The position numbers were made by a program, and so were the translations under genes. The notes below the pieces were generated by a model. That model was given only the letters and a program-made list of their open reading frames with translations, did no database searches and was not told the origin of the DNA. This document shows positions 1 through 8,263 of a stretch of DNA of 22,752 bases, in pieces. The DNA is from S012-113 sp965368405 (GTDB lineage: Bacteria; Bacteroidota; Bacteroidia; Cytophagales; Cyclobacteriaceae). The stretch lies in assembly GCA_965368405.1 (NCBI GenBank), contig CBDUMS010000059.1:1-22752 (forward strand), read 5' to 3'. Each line of letters begins with the position of its first letter. Within the stretch, counting starts at the first letter, position 1.

Positions 1-1
1 T

Positions 2-730
2 GAAATTACCAATCTTAAGAATCTAAAAACCCTTGGGATCCAGAATAATAACCTGGATCGCCTGCCCGATCTGAATTCTATTGACTCATTGCAGACACTA
101 AGTATTAGTAATAATAAGTTTACCTACGCTGATATAATTCCGAACCAGAATTTGATAACCGAGAACACCTCCCAAAAACCCTTTGGGGATAGCACTCAAG
201 TGCAAGCGTATACGTTTAAAGGGCTAAGGCTGGATCCAACACTAGAAATTATTGAGGAGCAGCAGTATCAATGGTTCAAGGACGGTTCTCCTCTTTTTGA
301 CGGCACAGGTCATTACTATGAAATTTCTGATTTTAGAGAAGACGATGGCGGGGTTTATAAACTCGAAGTGATTCATCCTGACGTACCAGCTATTACGCTT
401 ACCAGGAACCCAATCAATGTATTTGTAAACGAAGGCGATCCGCCTAAGCCGCAGGCTGTTGAGGTCATTTCACCCAATGGTGATGGCATTAATGATGAGA
501 TGACCATTAAAAATATCGAATTATATCCGGAGCATCGAATTTTAATTTATGATGTGTTGGGAAGGCTGGTTTATGAAACTAGTGATTACGACAATATTAA
601 CAACCCTTTTATTGGGATAGGCAATGTGAATGGCTATACCGATTTGCCATCAGGAACCTACTATTATCTCATTGATGTAAAGGATAATAAGAAAAATGGA
701 ACGGGTTATTTTATAATGAAAAGGAGATGA
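2..730 (+). CDS. T9SS type B cargo protein, LRR + Ig-like + C-terminal sorting domain (5'-truncated)
   Basis: The open frame enters from the left edge at base 2, so the N-terminus is outside the window; about 242 residues are visible. The first 40 or so residues show leucine-rich-repeat spacing (LxxLxxLxIxxNxLxxLP, then LxxLxISNNKF). Next comes an Ig-like segment with YQWFKDG and, later, DDGGVYKLEV. The last 80 or so residues match a type B (gliding-motility-associated) T9SS sorting domain: SPNGDGINDEM, ILIYDVLGRLVYE, LPSGTYYYLIDV, and a terminal GYFIMKRR. The protein is therefore expected to be exported by Sec, moved across the outer membrane by T9SS and displayed or released, possibly for adhesion or binding. 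The ligand is unknown. The TTG at 89 is not the start, because the repeat continues upstream of it. The stop overlaps the next start by four bases (ATGA), which suggests coupling to the PorP/SprF partner. Confidence 0.9.
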   Translation, partial: EITNLKNLKTLGIQNNNLDRLPDLNSIDSLQTLSISNNKFTYADIIPNQNLITENTSQKPFGDSTQVQAYTFKGLRLDPTLEIIEEQQYQWFKDGSPLFDGTGHYYEISDFREDDGGVYKLEVIHPDVPAITLTRNPINVFVNEGDPPKPQAVEVISPNGDGINDEMTIKNIELYPEHRILIYDVLGRLVYETSDYDNINNPFIGIGNVNGYTDLPSGTYYYLIDVKDNKKNGTGYFIMKRR

Positions 731-1629
731 AAAAAATACTAATTATACTAATTGCCTCCGTGATGAGTATTTCATCTTATGCGCAGCAGGAGCCTATTTA
801 TACCCAATATGGCATGAATCAGGCGATGTTTAATCCATCGTACGCGGTGGTTAATAATGTGATGAACGTTTCGCTTATGAGCCGGGTGCAATGGGTTGGA
901 TTAAATGGCGCCCCATTTACCAATACCTTAATGGGATCGACAACGTTTTTTGGAAACCGAGCCGGCGCTGGCATTGTTCTTCAGAGTAATACCTATGGAA
1001 TCACCACAAACCTGGAAATATTTGCTCAGGCGGCCTACAAAATTGCCTTAGGTATCGATAAGCAGCTGAGCATAGGAATTCAAGGGGGGTACTTAAATTA
1101 TCGCAATGATTTTGGTAAAATTCCAGAAGCCGATTTGGATCCTGTTTTTAACGGCGGGACAGAAAATATAACCGAACCGAATGTTGGTATGGGTATTTTC
1201 TATAATAGCACAAATTTTTATGTTGGATTTTCAATACCCAAGTTTATTAGCTATGATTCGCAAAACACTACTTCGGATTTGTTAAATTACAAAAGACGCT
1301 ATTACGGTTCTGTTGGAGCAGTGCTTCCCATGGGGTTACTTAAGCTAAAGGCACACGCCCTAACTATTCTTACAGAAGATGACTTCAGTTATGATTTAGG
1401 AGCCTCCCTGTTGCTTGCAGAGACCATCTGGGCTGGTTTGTTCACCCGAAACTTAAATGCATTCGGTGCTATGGGGCAAATAGAGCTTACCGATCGGCTA
1501 AAGTTAGGCTTAACCGTAGAACTCCCATCGACTGAATTAGTCACAAATCAGTATGGTTCATACGAGGTCTTCTTTTCTTGGGAAATGGCTGTGATCAAAA
1601 GGCAGTTATTGAAAAGACGCTACTTCTAA
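727..1629 (+). CDS. PorP/SprF family type IX secretion system membrane protein
   Basis: This 300-residue protein has a Sec signal peptide (MKKILIILIASVMSISSYAQ), followed by QEPIYTQYGMNQAMFNPSYA, which is the characteristic start of the PorP/SprF family. The rest has alternating hydrophobic and polar strands typical of an outer-membrane beta-barrel, ending in KRRYF. In this family, SprF of Flavobacterium johnsoniae is needed for secretion or attachment of the type B cargo SprB, and paralogues commonly sit directly downstream of genes for proteins with type B sorting domains. That is the arrangement here: the start ATG overlaps the cargo stop as ATGA, and a purine-rich AAGGAG lies immediately before it. 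The likely role is a dedicated partner or anchor for the upstream LRR protein. Family assignment is strong; cargo pairing is inferred from position. Confidence 0.93.
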   Translation: MKKILIILIASVMSISSYAQQEPIYTQYGMNQAMFNPSYAVVNNVMNVSLMSRVQWVGLNGAPFTNTLMGSTTFFGNRAGAGIVLQSNTYGITTNLEIFAQAAYKIALGIDKQLSIGIQGGYLNYRNDFGKIPEADLDPVFNGGTENITEPNVGMGIFYNSTNFYVGFSIPKFISYDSQNTTSDLLNYKRRYYGSVGAVLPMGLLKLKAHALTILTEDDFSYDLGASLLLAETIWAGLFTRNLNAFGAMGQIELTDRLKLGLTVELPSTELVTNQYGSYEVFFSWEMAVIKRQLLKRRYF

Positions 1630-1667
1630 GCAGAGTTTTCTAGCATCATCCCTTCGCAAAAAATCGC

Positions 1668-1690
1668 AGTATTGCCGAAATAGCAATGCT
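1668..1690 (+). terminator. Possible intrinsic terminator after the T9SS cargo/PorP pair
   Basis: AGTATTGC (1668-1675) can pair with GCAATGCT (1683-1690) in an 8-bp stem with one G-U pair and a 7-base loop. A short T run follows at 1693-1696. The position, about 40 bases after the PorP/SprF stop, fits a terminator, but the stem is AU-rich and the T tract is short. Confidence 0.4.
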
Positions 1691-1697
1691 CATTTTG

Positions 1698-1705
1698 TAA
1701 CTTCG
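1698..1705 (+). promoter_or_regulatory. Possible -7 element for the S9 peptidase gene
   Basis: TAACTTCG differs at one position from the Bacteroidota -7 consensus TAnnTTTG. It lies 18 bases before the peptidase ATG, with a TTG at 1672-1674 at an acceptable but wide distance. That TTG falls in the proposed hairpin. This is a weak call based on consensus and position. Confidence 0.3.
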
Positions 1706-1722
1706 TAACAAACATCAGAACC

Positions 1723-3618
1723 ATGAAAAAATTGATTTTGGCTTTATGCCTTTTTGCATTTTCAGCCTCTGCACAGGAGGTAATGACCCCAGAAAAACTG
1801 TGGAATCTTGGTAGAGTATCGGCCGTAGGAGTTTCCTTGGATGGTGAATCGTTAATCTACAGAGTCACCCATTACAATATTGATTCGAATAGCCGCTCAT
1901 CCGTTTATTACAGTATGCCTGTCGCTGGTGGTACACCCACAGAGGTGGCTGATATCTCGGGATTAATTGCGAACAGCAAAATCTCAACGGATGGTACGCG
2001 AAAGGTCTATCATAAAAAAGTAAAGGTTAAGAAGGTGGCCGGTACAGATTATTATCCTGAAATGGAAAAATCCGAGGTTCAGATTTACGATGATCTTATG
2101 TATCGTCATTGGGACACCTGGGCTGATGGCAGCGTGGACCATGTATTTGTAAGCAACATAGATGGTAGTAACGAAACAGACATAATGGAGGGCATGCCAT
2201 TTGTAACACCAACCATGCCCTTTGGCGACGATAGTGATTATATCTGGCATCCCGAGGCGAACAAGATATTGTATGTAACCAAAACTAAGGTGGGGGCAGA
2301 CTACGCCGTAAGTACCAACACCGACATCTTTGAATATGATGTAACTACAAAAAAGACGATTAATCTTACCGATGGTATGATGGGGTACGATAATAGCCCT
2401 TCGTTCTCTACGGGCGCAGTACTCGCCTGGCTAAGCATGAAGAGAGATGGGTACGAATCTGATAAGAATGACATAATAGTAAAAGGGAAGTTTGGTGTAA
2501 AAAACTTGACACAGCAATGGGATGGGACCGTGCTTAGTTATCGCTGGTCGGATGATGGCAAAAAGATATATTTCGTGGCTCCTGTTGGGGGTACCAAGCA
2601 ACTATTCGAGGTAGACAACCCGGGCAAGTCAAAAAAACAGCCTGTGGTATCTCAAATTACGTCCGGCCAGTTCGATGTAACCGGCATTGCAGCGCAAGTC
2701 GGCAAGCAGATGATTGTCTCCAGAACCGATATGAATCATGCGTCTGAACTTTATTCTGTGAACTTATCCGACGGCTCCATGACACAACTAACGCATGTTA
2801 ATGATGCTTTCTATAATTCGATTGCCTTGAGCAAGGTTGAAAAAAGGATGGTTAAAACAACGGATAATAAGGATATGGTAACCTGGGTAATTTACCCACC
2901 CAATTTCGACCCTAATAAAAAATATCCTGCGATATTATATTGTCAGGGAGGGCCTCAAGGGGCATTATCACAGTTCTATTCCTATCGATGGAATTTCCAG
3001 CTCATGGCGGCTAATGGGTACATTGTTGTAGCGCCAAACCGTAGAGGTATGCCAGGGCATGGCGTTGAATGGAACGAACAGATCAGTAAAGATTATGGTG
3101 GTCAGAATATGGAAGACTATTTGGCTGCAATCGATGATATAGCAAAAGAAGACTATGTCGACAATGATCGACTTGGGGCGGTTGGCGCAAGTTATGGGGG
3201 TTACTCTGTTTTCTATCTTGCAGGAAACCATGATGGTCGATTTAAATCCTTCATTTCTCATGATGGAATCTTCAATTGGCGTAGTATGTACGGCACCACA
3301 GAAGAGTTATTTTTCGTAAACTGGGATCTTGGTGGAAATTACTGGGACACTTCGAATACCGCTGCCCAAAAATCATATTCTAAGTTTAACCCGATTAATT
3401 ATGTTGTGAAATGGGATACACCGATTTTAATTGTTCAGGGAGGCAAAGACTATCGTGTTCCAATTGGTCAGGGGCTTGAGGCCTTTCAGGCTGCACAATT
3501 AAAAGGGCTTAAGAGCAAGTTGCTCTATCTTCCAAATGAGAATCATTGGGTGCTTTCGGCACAAAATGGCATTATTTGGCAACGTGAGTTTTTTAAATGG
3601 CTTAAAGAAACATTATAA
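1723..3618 (+). CDS. Secreted S9-family serine peptidase (prolyl oligopeptidase/DPP-like)
   Basis: This 631-residue protein begins with a signal peptide (MKKLILALCLFAFSASA, then QEVMTPE), so it should act in the periplasm or outside the cell. Residues from about 20 to 370 contain repeated WSDDGKKIYF-like and SPSFSTG-like blades of a beta-propeller gate. The C-terminal alpha/beta-hydrolase domain carries GASYGG with the nucleophile at Ser490, a probable Asp576 in GGKDYRVP and His608 in NENHW, in the Ser-Asp-His order of clan SC. S9 enzymes cleave short peptides, often after proline, alanine or dipeptides; the specificity here cannot be read. Bacteroidota use such enzymes in peptide nutrition. 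The gene seems to be monocistronic: a possible hairpin separates it from the upstream gene, and it ends only 11 bases from the convergent regulator gene. Confidence 0.93.
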   Translation: MKKLILALCLFAFSASAQEVMTPEKLWNLGRVSAVGVSLDGESLIYRVTHYNIDSNSRSSVYYSMPVAGGTPTEVADISGLIANSKISTDGTRKVYHKKVKVKKVAGTDYYPEMEKSEVQIYDDLMYRHWDTWADGSVDHVFVSNIDGSNETDIMEGMPFVTPTMPFGDDSDYIWHPEANKILYVTKTKVGADYAVSTNTDIFEYDVTTKKTINLTDGMMGYDNSPSFSTGAVLAWLSMKRDGYESDKNDIIVKGKFGVKNLTQQWDGTVLSYRWSDDGKKIYFVAPVGGTKQLFEVDNPGKSKKQPVVSQITSGQFDVTGIAAQVGKQMIVSRTDMNHASELYSVNLSDGSMTQLTHVNDAFYNSIALSKVEKRMVKTTDNKDMVTWVIYPPNFDPNKKYPAILYCQGGPQGALSQFYSYRWNFQLMAANGYIVVAPNRRGMPGHGVEWNEQISKDYGGQNMEDYLAAIDDIAKEDYVDNDRLGAVGASYGGYSVFYLAGNHDGRFKSFISHDGIFNWRSMYGTTEELFFVNWDLGGNYWDTSNTAAQKSYSKFNPINYVVKWDTPILIVQGGKDYRVPIGQGLEAFQAAQLKGLKSKLLYLPNENHWVLSAQNGIIWQREFFKWLKETL

Positions 3619-3629
3619 AGTAACTGGAT

Positions 3630-4382
3630 TTAGATAGCATTTACTTTCGAAAGTAGTTCTGTACGAGCCGATTTGCTAAGTGGAATCTTTTGACCATTAA
3701 TTGATACTTCACCTTCTAGAATTTCTTCTAACTGGTTTAGATTGATCGCATATGATCGATGGACACGTAGGATATTCTCGGATTGAAGTCTATCTAATAT
3801 GGTATTCAAATTCCTTGATACTGTAAACTTTTTCTTTAACGTAAAAATCTCGCAATAACTTCCTTTAGCAGCCAGGTAGCAGATATTCTCGATCTCAACT
3901 TTTACTAATCGTCCTTTTTCCTTGATAAAAATTGTTTTATCGCCAACAAAGTCAACCTCATTCATGGTTGAAATCTGCTTACTTTCCTCAATTGTGGTGC
4001 TACGTCGGTTGGTATAATTGAAAAGTGCAAACTCTACGGTGGTATTAAGGTTTTTAAAATTAAAAGGCTTCACGATGAAAGCATGAGGCAGGGTTTTTTT
4101 TGCTCTATTAATTGTAGTTTGATCTGAGTAGGCTGTGATGTAGATAATCGGCAAATCGTGAGACTTGCGTATTATTTCAGCCGTTTCAATACCATCGATT
4201 TCTCCTTTAATATTTATGTCCATAAGAATAATATCAGGACGCTCTGACTTTATTCCTTCTATTGCCTGAGATCCGGTTTCGTAGATGCCCGATATGGTAT
4301 ACCCCAACTCTTCTAAATTTGCCGCGATATCACGACTTATTAAGAATTCGTCTTCTAGAATTGCAACCCTTATTTTATCCAT
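3630..4382 (-). CDS. LytTR-family DNA-binding response regulator
   Basis: The product has 250 residues. Residues 4-120 form a receiver domain: acidic pocket Glu10-Asp11, phospho-acceptor Asp55 in PDIILMDINI, Thr83, and Lys105 in IVKPF. After a linker, residues from about 147 to 250 match a LytTR DNA-binding domain (ENICYLAAKGSYCEIFT, then ILRVHRSYAINLNQLEEI). Regulators of this type bind short direct repeats near target promoters. The start ATG shares one base with the stop of the upstream sensor kinase gene (TAATG), so the two are almost certainly a cognate pair made from one transcript. Target genes are not evident. The gene converges on the S9 peptidase gene with an 11-base gap, so antisense read-through either way is possible. 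Confidence 0.95.
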   Translation of the reverse strand: MDKIRVAILEDEFLISRDIAANLEELGYTISGIYETGSQAIEGIKSERPDIILMDINIKGEIDGIETAEIIRKSHDLPIIYITAYSDQTTINRAKKTLPHAFIVKPFNFKNLNTTVEFALFNYTNRRSTTIEESKQISTMNEVDFVGDKTIFIKEKGRLVKVEIENICYLAAKGSYCEIFTLKKKFTVSRNLNTILDRLQSENILRVHRSYAINLNQLEEILEGEVSINGQKIPLSKSARTELLSKVNAI

Positions 4383-6532
4383 TATGCAGTAATTTTATAT
4401 TTCTTTATAACCAAGCAAATCTTAGTTCCATCGGAACAATTAAAATTAATGGTTCCATCCATGTGCTTCACAAGTTCTTTTACCAGCGATATGCCGTAGG
4501 AATTTCCGGCCTCAATTTCACTAGACCCCGACCCGTTGTCCTTAATATCCAGCCTTAGCCCAGCCTCATTTTTAGTTAATTTTAAACTGATTTCAGGCGC
4601 TTCGGTCTCGTTAAAGGCATATTTAAAGCTATTCGTAAGAAGCTCATTGGTAATTAAGCCAAGATTTATAGCCGTATCTTCATCTAATTTCAGGTTCTCC
4701 GAATCAACATTGATCAGGACATTCTTCTCATACCCATAACTTACGGCAATATTGTTCGCCAATTGCTTGAAATAGGAACTCATCTCGATCGCTCCAAAAT
4801 TATTTTTTTGATATAGGTTTTCATGAATTAAACCCATAACCTGAACACGGTTTTGTCCCTCCTTCACCGCATTTTTTGCATCCCCTTCACTAAGTTGCAA
4901 GGCATGAATACTCAGCAGACTGTTGATTACTTGCAAATTGTTCTTAACCCGATGATGCGTTTCACCGAGCAGGAGTTCTTTTTCATGATACTGCTGTCGT
5001 AAAAGTTTAGCTTGTTCCGAAATTTCCCGATTCTTTTTGGCGAGTAGTTGGTTAGAGCGTGCCTTTAGCTGGTTACGGCGATAATAGATTATGGCGATTA
5101 AAAGCACCAGTGATGCAAATAGTATAATACTGATGATCGTAATTCGCATATTTTGCACCTTGGATACTTGAAGATCTTTTTCTAAAGTAAGCATGTTGAT
5201 TTCTCTATTTTTCTTAAAGGCATCATATTCAACCTGGGCTTTAACCATATTGATCGATGCTTCTCCAGCGTTGATCTCTTTAAGCAAGAGTGCGTAGGCT
5301 TCTTTATAAGCAATTGCAGCTTTAAGATCATTGGTTTGCACAGCTATTTGAGCTAAAATATTATTGGCATCCATTTCAGCCTCGATAGCGGAGATTTCCT
5401 TAGCCAGCGTCAAGGCTTTTAATCCTGCATCTTTTGCAAGCTCAGTATTGTTTAGAGCAAGATAGGTACGGGCCAGTTTGCGATAACAGCCCGTCAGACT
5501 AAGCCGGTTATTCATTTCTGCCGACAGGTCGCAGAAGCGTTTATAAGAAGATAGGGCCCTCTCAAAATCACCAGAATTAAAATAAAGGTCACCTTGTAGG
5601 CCATATATTTCAGATAACGTTATCCGTGTTCCTCTCGTCTCAATTACCTCACGATGTTTATTCAATAGCGCTTGAGCTTCATCATACCTGCCTAAGTCTC
5701 TCAAGGATCTAACCGATTCGTTCCAATAGGGCAATCTTCCTACACTCGCGTAGGCAAGATTCGCTTGATCAAAAAATTGAAGACTTTTTTCATAATCTTC
5801 TAGAAGATAGTAGGTAACCCCAATATTATGTTTGGCCTCTGCTATTGCTAATGTATCTTGAGTCTTTTCTGCTTTCTCTAAACTGGCTCGATGTATTATT
5901 AATTCTTCGTGATAATAATTACTATCTTGAAAAGCTGGATTTGAACTACGAAAATCATATGCAGCAAGGGGAGTATCGATTTGATCTCTAATTTTATTAG
6001 ACTCCAGAATGTATTCAATCGATTTATCATAGGCCCCTGTCTTATGGTACACCAATGCGATATGGCTGAGAACTTTTGCCGCTAATTTTGCATTTCCTAT
6101 ACTCCTATAAATTGCGAGGGCTTTCTTATGATAAAATATAGCACTATCATTCATGGCCATATAATAGTAGTTTAAGGCCTTCGTGTGTTGTGTTGAAGCG
6201 GCCTGTAAGCTATCATCCAATGCAAGAAACAGTAGATAGGCACTGTCTAAATGTGCCATAGAACTATAATAGTAGCCATCGACCCAATAGAGCAAACCCA
6301 GTTGACCGTGTGCTAGTGCGATTTCTTTGCTATCTCTGGAGGCATTTGCTGCAGCTAGTGCCTTTCTGCCAGCATCAAGCGCTTTTGGGTAATCATAGAC
6401 AATAGATTTTGAAGATGCTTTTCTTAATATTTCTGAATGCGTGCTATCGGCTTGCTCGGCACGTGAGCTGGCCAATGAAAAGGTGTTACAGAGGGGGAGT
6501 AGCACCATCAAAACATAGCCGAATTTGGCCAT
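4382..6532 (-). CDS. TPR-containing sensor histidine kinase (HisKA_2 type)
   Basis: The product has 716 residues. An N-terminal signal-like segment (residues 1-22, ending near LASSRA) is followed by tetratricopeptide-type helical repeats from about 35 to 420. One transmembrane helix (about 463-484, ending IIYYRR) leads into a coiled coil at 485-520. The dimerisation/phosphotransfer domain has ETHHRVKNNLQV, with the phospho-acceptor His at 526/527, marking the HisKA_2 class. The ATPase domain shows an N box (NELLTNSFKYAF, about 629-640), DNGSGS near 665-670 and YGISLVKELV. The topology implies TPR repeats in the periplasm sensing a protein or envelope state, with a cytoplasmic kinase core. It is followed directly by a LytTR regulator with a one-base overlap. 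The signal is unknown. Confidence 0.93.
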   Translation of the reverse strand: MAKFGYVLMVLLPLCNTFSLASSRAEQADSTHSEILRKASSKSIVYDYPKALDAGRKALAAANASRDSKEIALAHGQLGLLYWVDGYYYSSMAHLDSAYLLFLALDDSLQAASTQHTKALNYYYMAMNDSAIFYHKKALAIYRSIGNAKLAAKVLSHIALVYHKTGAYDKSIEYILESNKIRDQIDTPLAAYDFRSSNPAFQDSNYYHEELIIHRASLEKAEKTQDTLAIAEAKHNIGVTYYLLEDYEKSLQFFDQANLAYASVGRLPYWNESVRSLRDLGRYDEAQALLNKHREVIETRGTRITLSEIYGLQGDLYFNSGDFERALSSYKRFCDLSAEMNNRLSLTGCYRKLARTYLALNNTELAKDAGLKALTLAKEISAIEAEMDANNILAQIAVQTNDLKAAIAYKEAYALLLKEINAGEASINMVKAQVEYDAFKKNREINMLTLEKDLQVSKVQNMRITIISIILFASLVLLIAIIYYRRNQLKARSNQLLAKKNREISEQAKLLRQQYHEKELLLGETHHRVKNNLQVINSLLSIHALQLSEGDAKNAVKEGQNRVQVMGLIHENLYQKNNFGAIEMSSYFKQLANNIAVSYGYEKNVLINVDSENLKLDEDTAINLGLITNELLTNSFKYAFNETEAPEISLKLTKNEAGLRLDIKDNGSGSSEIEAGNSYGISLVKELVKHMDGTINFNCSDGTKICLVIKKYKITA

Positions 6533-6610
6533 TATTCTATTTGCAGGTTTTGGTTATATCCTTCGAATATACTGGAATCGCTGATTTTATCCCAGCAATC
6601 GATTTTTTTA

Positions 6611-6639
6611 ATAAGCTTCTTTTGCTAGAAACAGCTTAT
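6611..6639. repeat. Small inverted repeat in the 141-bp intergenic region
   Basis: ATAAGCT at 6611-6617 and AGCTTAT at 6633-6639 are perfect 7-bp inverted arms separated by 15 bases, next to a T7 run at 6603-6609. For the minus-strand transcript leaving the glycosylasparaginase gene, the run appears as A rather than U after the stem, so it is not a normal intrinsic terminator. It could be an operator or chance in AT-rich DNA. Confidence 0.25.
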
Positions 6640-6673
6640 CCTATGCTTTAGCTATTTCTTTTTAGAAGACTGT

Positions 6674-7654
6674 TCAGGATAATTTAGATCGAGCATCGAG
6701 CATTATGTTCGAGGTGGTCGAAGTCATTAACGCATAATTAAACCCTTTCTGAAGGGCATAGCCTCCTGCTGCACCATCTTTTCGTAAGGCGAGAAAGCCT
6801 ACCTGCAAGTTTTTGTAGTTTGGCTCTTTTTTAATGATTCTTTCAACAGCAATCTTACAGGCTTCTTCAGGTTCGTAGCCTTGGCGCATCAACTCTACCA
6901 CAAGATGGCTACCCGAAACCTTTATAATCGCTTCACCCATGCCGGTCGAGGTTGCAGCGCCAATTTCATTATCAACGAAAAGTCCCGATCCAATAATTGG
7001 TGAATCACCTACACGGCCTGCCATTTTAAAGGCCAGCCCACTAGTCGTACATGCCCCAGCAATATCGCCATTCGCGTCTTGCGCTAACAGCCCTATGGTG
7101 TCATGGTTTTCAACATTAATAATCGGTTGATATTTCGATTCCTTTTTCCACTCCTCCCAGGCTTTTCGAGCGGTTTCCGTTAGTAGATCTTTTTTCTCAA
7201 AACCTTTATCTAGGGCAAACTGCAAAGCACCCGCACCAATAATCATCACATGCGGAGTATCGTCCATTACCTTACGGGCGACAGAAATTGGGTTTTCAAT
7301 ATGTTCCAACCCGGCCACCGCCCCACAGTTTCCACTAGGGTCCATTATGCAAGCATCTAGGGTAACGTTACCGTCGCGATCGGGGAAGCCACCTAAGCCA
7401 ACCGAGGTGTTATTTGGGTCAGATTCCGGAACTCTTACGCCGGCCTCTACCGCATCAACTACAGAACCACCCGCCTTAAGTTTAGCATAGGAAGCTGCAT
7501 TTGCTGCAATCCCATGATTCCAAGTAGAGATTATAGTTGTTGTCCCTTTTGGAAGGAACAGGTTTTTTTGCTTTCCAAAACTCAGCAGTGGGGCAGCCCC
7601 AAATAGCGAGGTGAGGATGGCAGACTTCTTCAGGAAAGATCTTCGATTTGTCAT
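6674..7654 (-). CDS. Glycosylasparaginase/isoaspartyl-peptidase-type Ntn hydrolase with Tat signal
   Basis: This 326-residue precursor has a twin-arginine leader (MTNRRSFLKKSAILTSLFGA), so it is probably exported folded by Tat. The body matches N(4)-(beta-N-acetylglucosaminyl)-L-asparaginases: SVVDAVEAGV near 64-73, LDACIMDPSGNCGAVAGLEHIENP, and the autoprocessing site NHDTIGLLAQD. Cleavage would occur before Thr186 and expose it as the N-terminal nucleophile. GRVGDSPIIGSG and STGMGEAII also fit. The family hydrolyses GlcNAc-Asn links from degraded glycoproteins, or beta-aspartyl peptides. The exported Elizabethkingia (Flavobacterium) meningosepticum enzyme is a known relative. The role here is probably periplasmic glycopeptide or asparagine-derivative scavenging; the exact substrate cannot be decided. 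The gene is divergent from the DUF4136-like gene. Confidence 0.92.
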   Translation of the reverse strand: MTNRRSFLKKSAILTSLFGAAPLLSFGKQKNLFLPKGTTTIISTWNHGIAANAASYAKLKAGGSVVDAVEAGVRVPESDPNNTSVGLGGFPDRDGNVTLDACIMDPSGNCGAVAGLEHIENPISVARKVMDDTPHVMIIGAGALQFALDKGFEKKDLLTETARKAWEEWKKESKYQPIINVENHDTIGLLAQDANGDIAGACTTSGLAFKMAGRVGDSPIIGSGLFVDNEIGAATSTGMGEAIIKVSGSHLVVELMRQGYEPEEACKIAVERIIKKEPNYKNLQVGFLALRKDGAAGGYALQKGFNYALMTSTTSNIMLDARSKLS

Positions 7655-7715
7655 GGCAGTGCGATTCTGGTAATTGCGCTATTAGAATTAATGAATTAGA
7701 CTTAAATTTATAACA

Positions 7716-8234
7716 ATGAAGTGGTTGATTCTTCTTATTTCCATAATATTTATAGGCTGTTCTCCGCCGACCATTACCTCTAATCGCGACCGGTCCGTAA
7801 ACTTCTCTGAGTATAAGACCTTTTGTTTTGCTGATTACAGCCAGGATAAACAGTTTGTGAGACCGGATTATGATAACCCCGAAAACCGCGCCATCATCGA
7901 AGAGGTAATAATAAAAGAATTGGCCAGACATGGTTTTGCCAATGTAGAACAAGGTTCAGATTTAATGGTACAATACGATATTATCATCACCGAGATGGTG
8001 GACCCTCGAGTAGATTCTGCAGTAATCTATAAGCCCTGGGTTTCAGCAAGAACCGACACCTTTAATTATACAGAAGGGCTGTTGGTGATTAGAATTATCG
8101 ACCGTGAAGAGGATAAAATGATTTGGCAAGGGTCGTTATCTGGAGTGCTCAATAAAAAGCCCGATTCATTTGGCAAAAAGCTCGATAATTATGTTGCCGA
8201 ATTATTCAGTTCTTTATCAGAGCAAGATCAATAG
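7716..8234 (+). CDS. DUF4136-like lipoprotein
   Basis: The product has 172 residues. A short hydrophobic leader ends in a lipoprotein signal (MKWLILLISIIFIGC, acylated Cys15), so this is expected to be a membrane-anchored lipoprotein. The mature part has features of the DUF4136 family: VNFSEYKTFCFAD after the leader, then ENRAIIEEVIIKELARHGFANV, a GSDLMVQYDIII strand, and LLVIRIIDREEDKMIWQGSLSG near the end. Function of the family is unknown. It is divergent from the glycosylasparaginase gene with 61 bases between the starts, so regulatory sites may be shared. It lies 29 bases before tpiA, but a perfect promoter -7 element in that gap suggests tpiA is also transcribed separately. Confidence 0.82.
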   Translation: MKWLILLISIIFIGCSPPTITSNRDRSVNFSEYKTFCFADYSQDKQFVRPDYDNPENRAIIEEVIIKELARHGFANVEQGSDLMVQYDIIITEMVDPRVDSAVIYKPWVSARTDTFNYTEGLLVIRIIDREEDKMIWQGSLSGVLNKKPDSFGKKLDNYVAELFSSLSEQDQ

Positions 8235-8238
8235 TTCT

Positions 8239-8246
8239 TATCTTTG
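8239..8246 (+). promoter_or_regulatory. -7 promoter element of the tpiA operon
   Basis: TATCTTTG is a perfect match to the Bacteroidota sigma-ABfr -7 consensus TAnnTTTG, 17 bases before the tpiA ATG. The -33 region is weak (TTTA at 8213-8216), inside the end of the upstream lipoprotein gene. Initiation would give a very short leader. Confidence 0.6.
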
Positions 8247-8263
8247 CGCCAAATAATTTAATT

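Noticed and set aside
89..730. TTG at 89 as start of a complete 213-residue protein
   Set aside because: The leucine-rich-repeat pattern continues in frame back to base 2, so the gene is cut by the window edge.
6603..6639. T7 run plus inverted repeat as an intrinsic terminator for the glycosylasparaginase transcript
   Set aside because: In the minus-strand transcript the run follows the stem as A, not U, and in the plus direction the run precedes the stem.
7482..7952. Minus-strand frame of 156 codons spanning the divergent region
   Set aside because: It overlaps the glycosylasparaginase and DUF4136-like genes in another frame and shows no family pattern or coherent leader.
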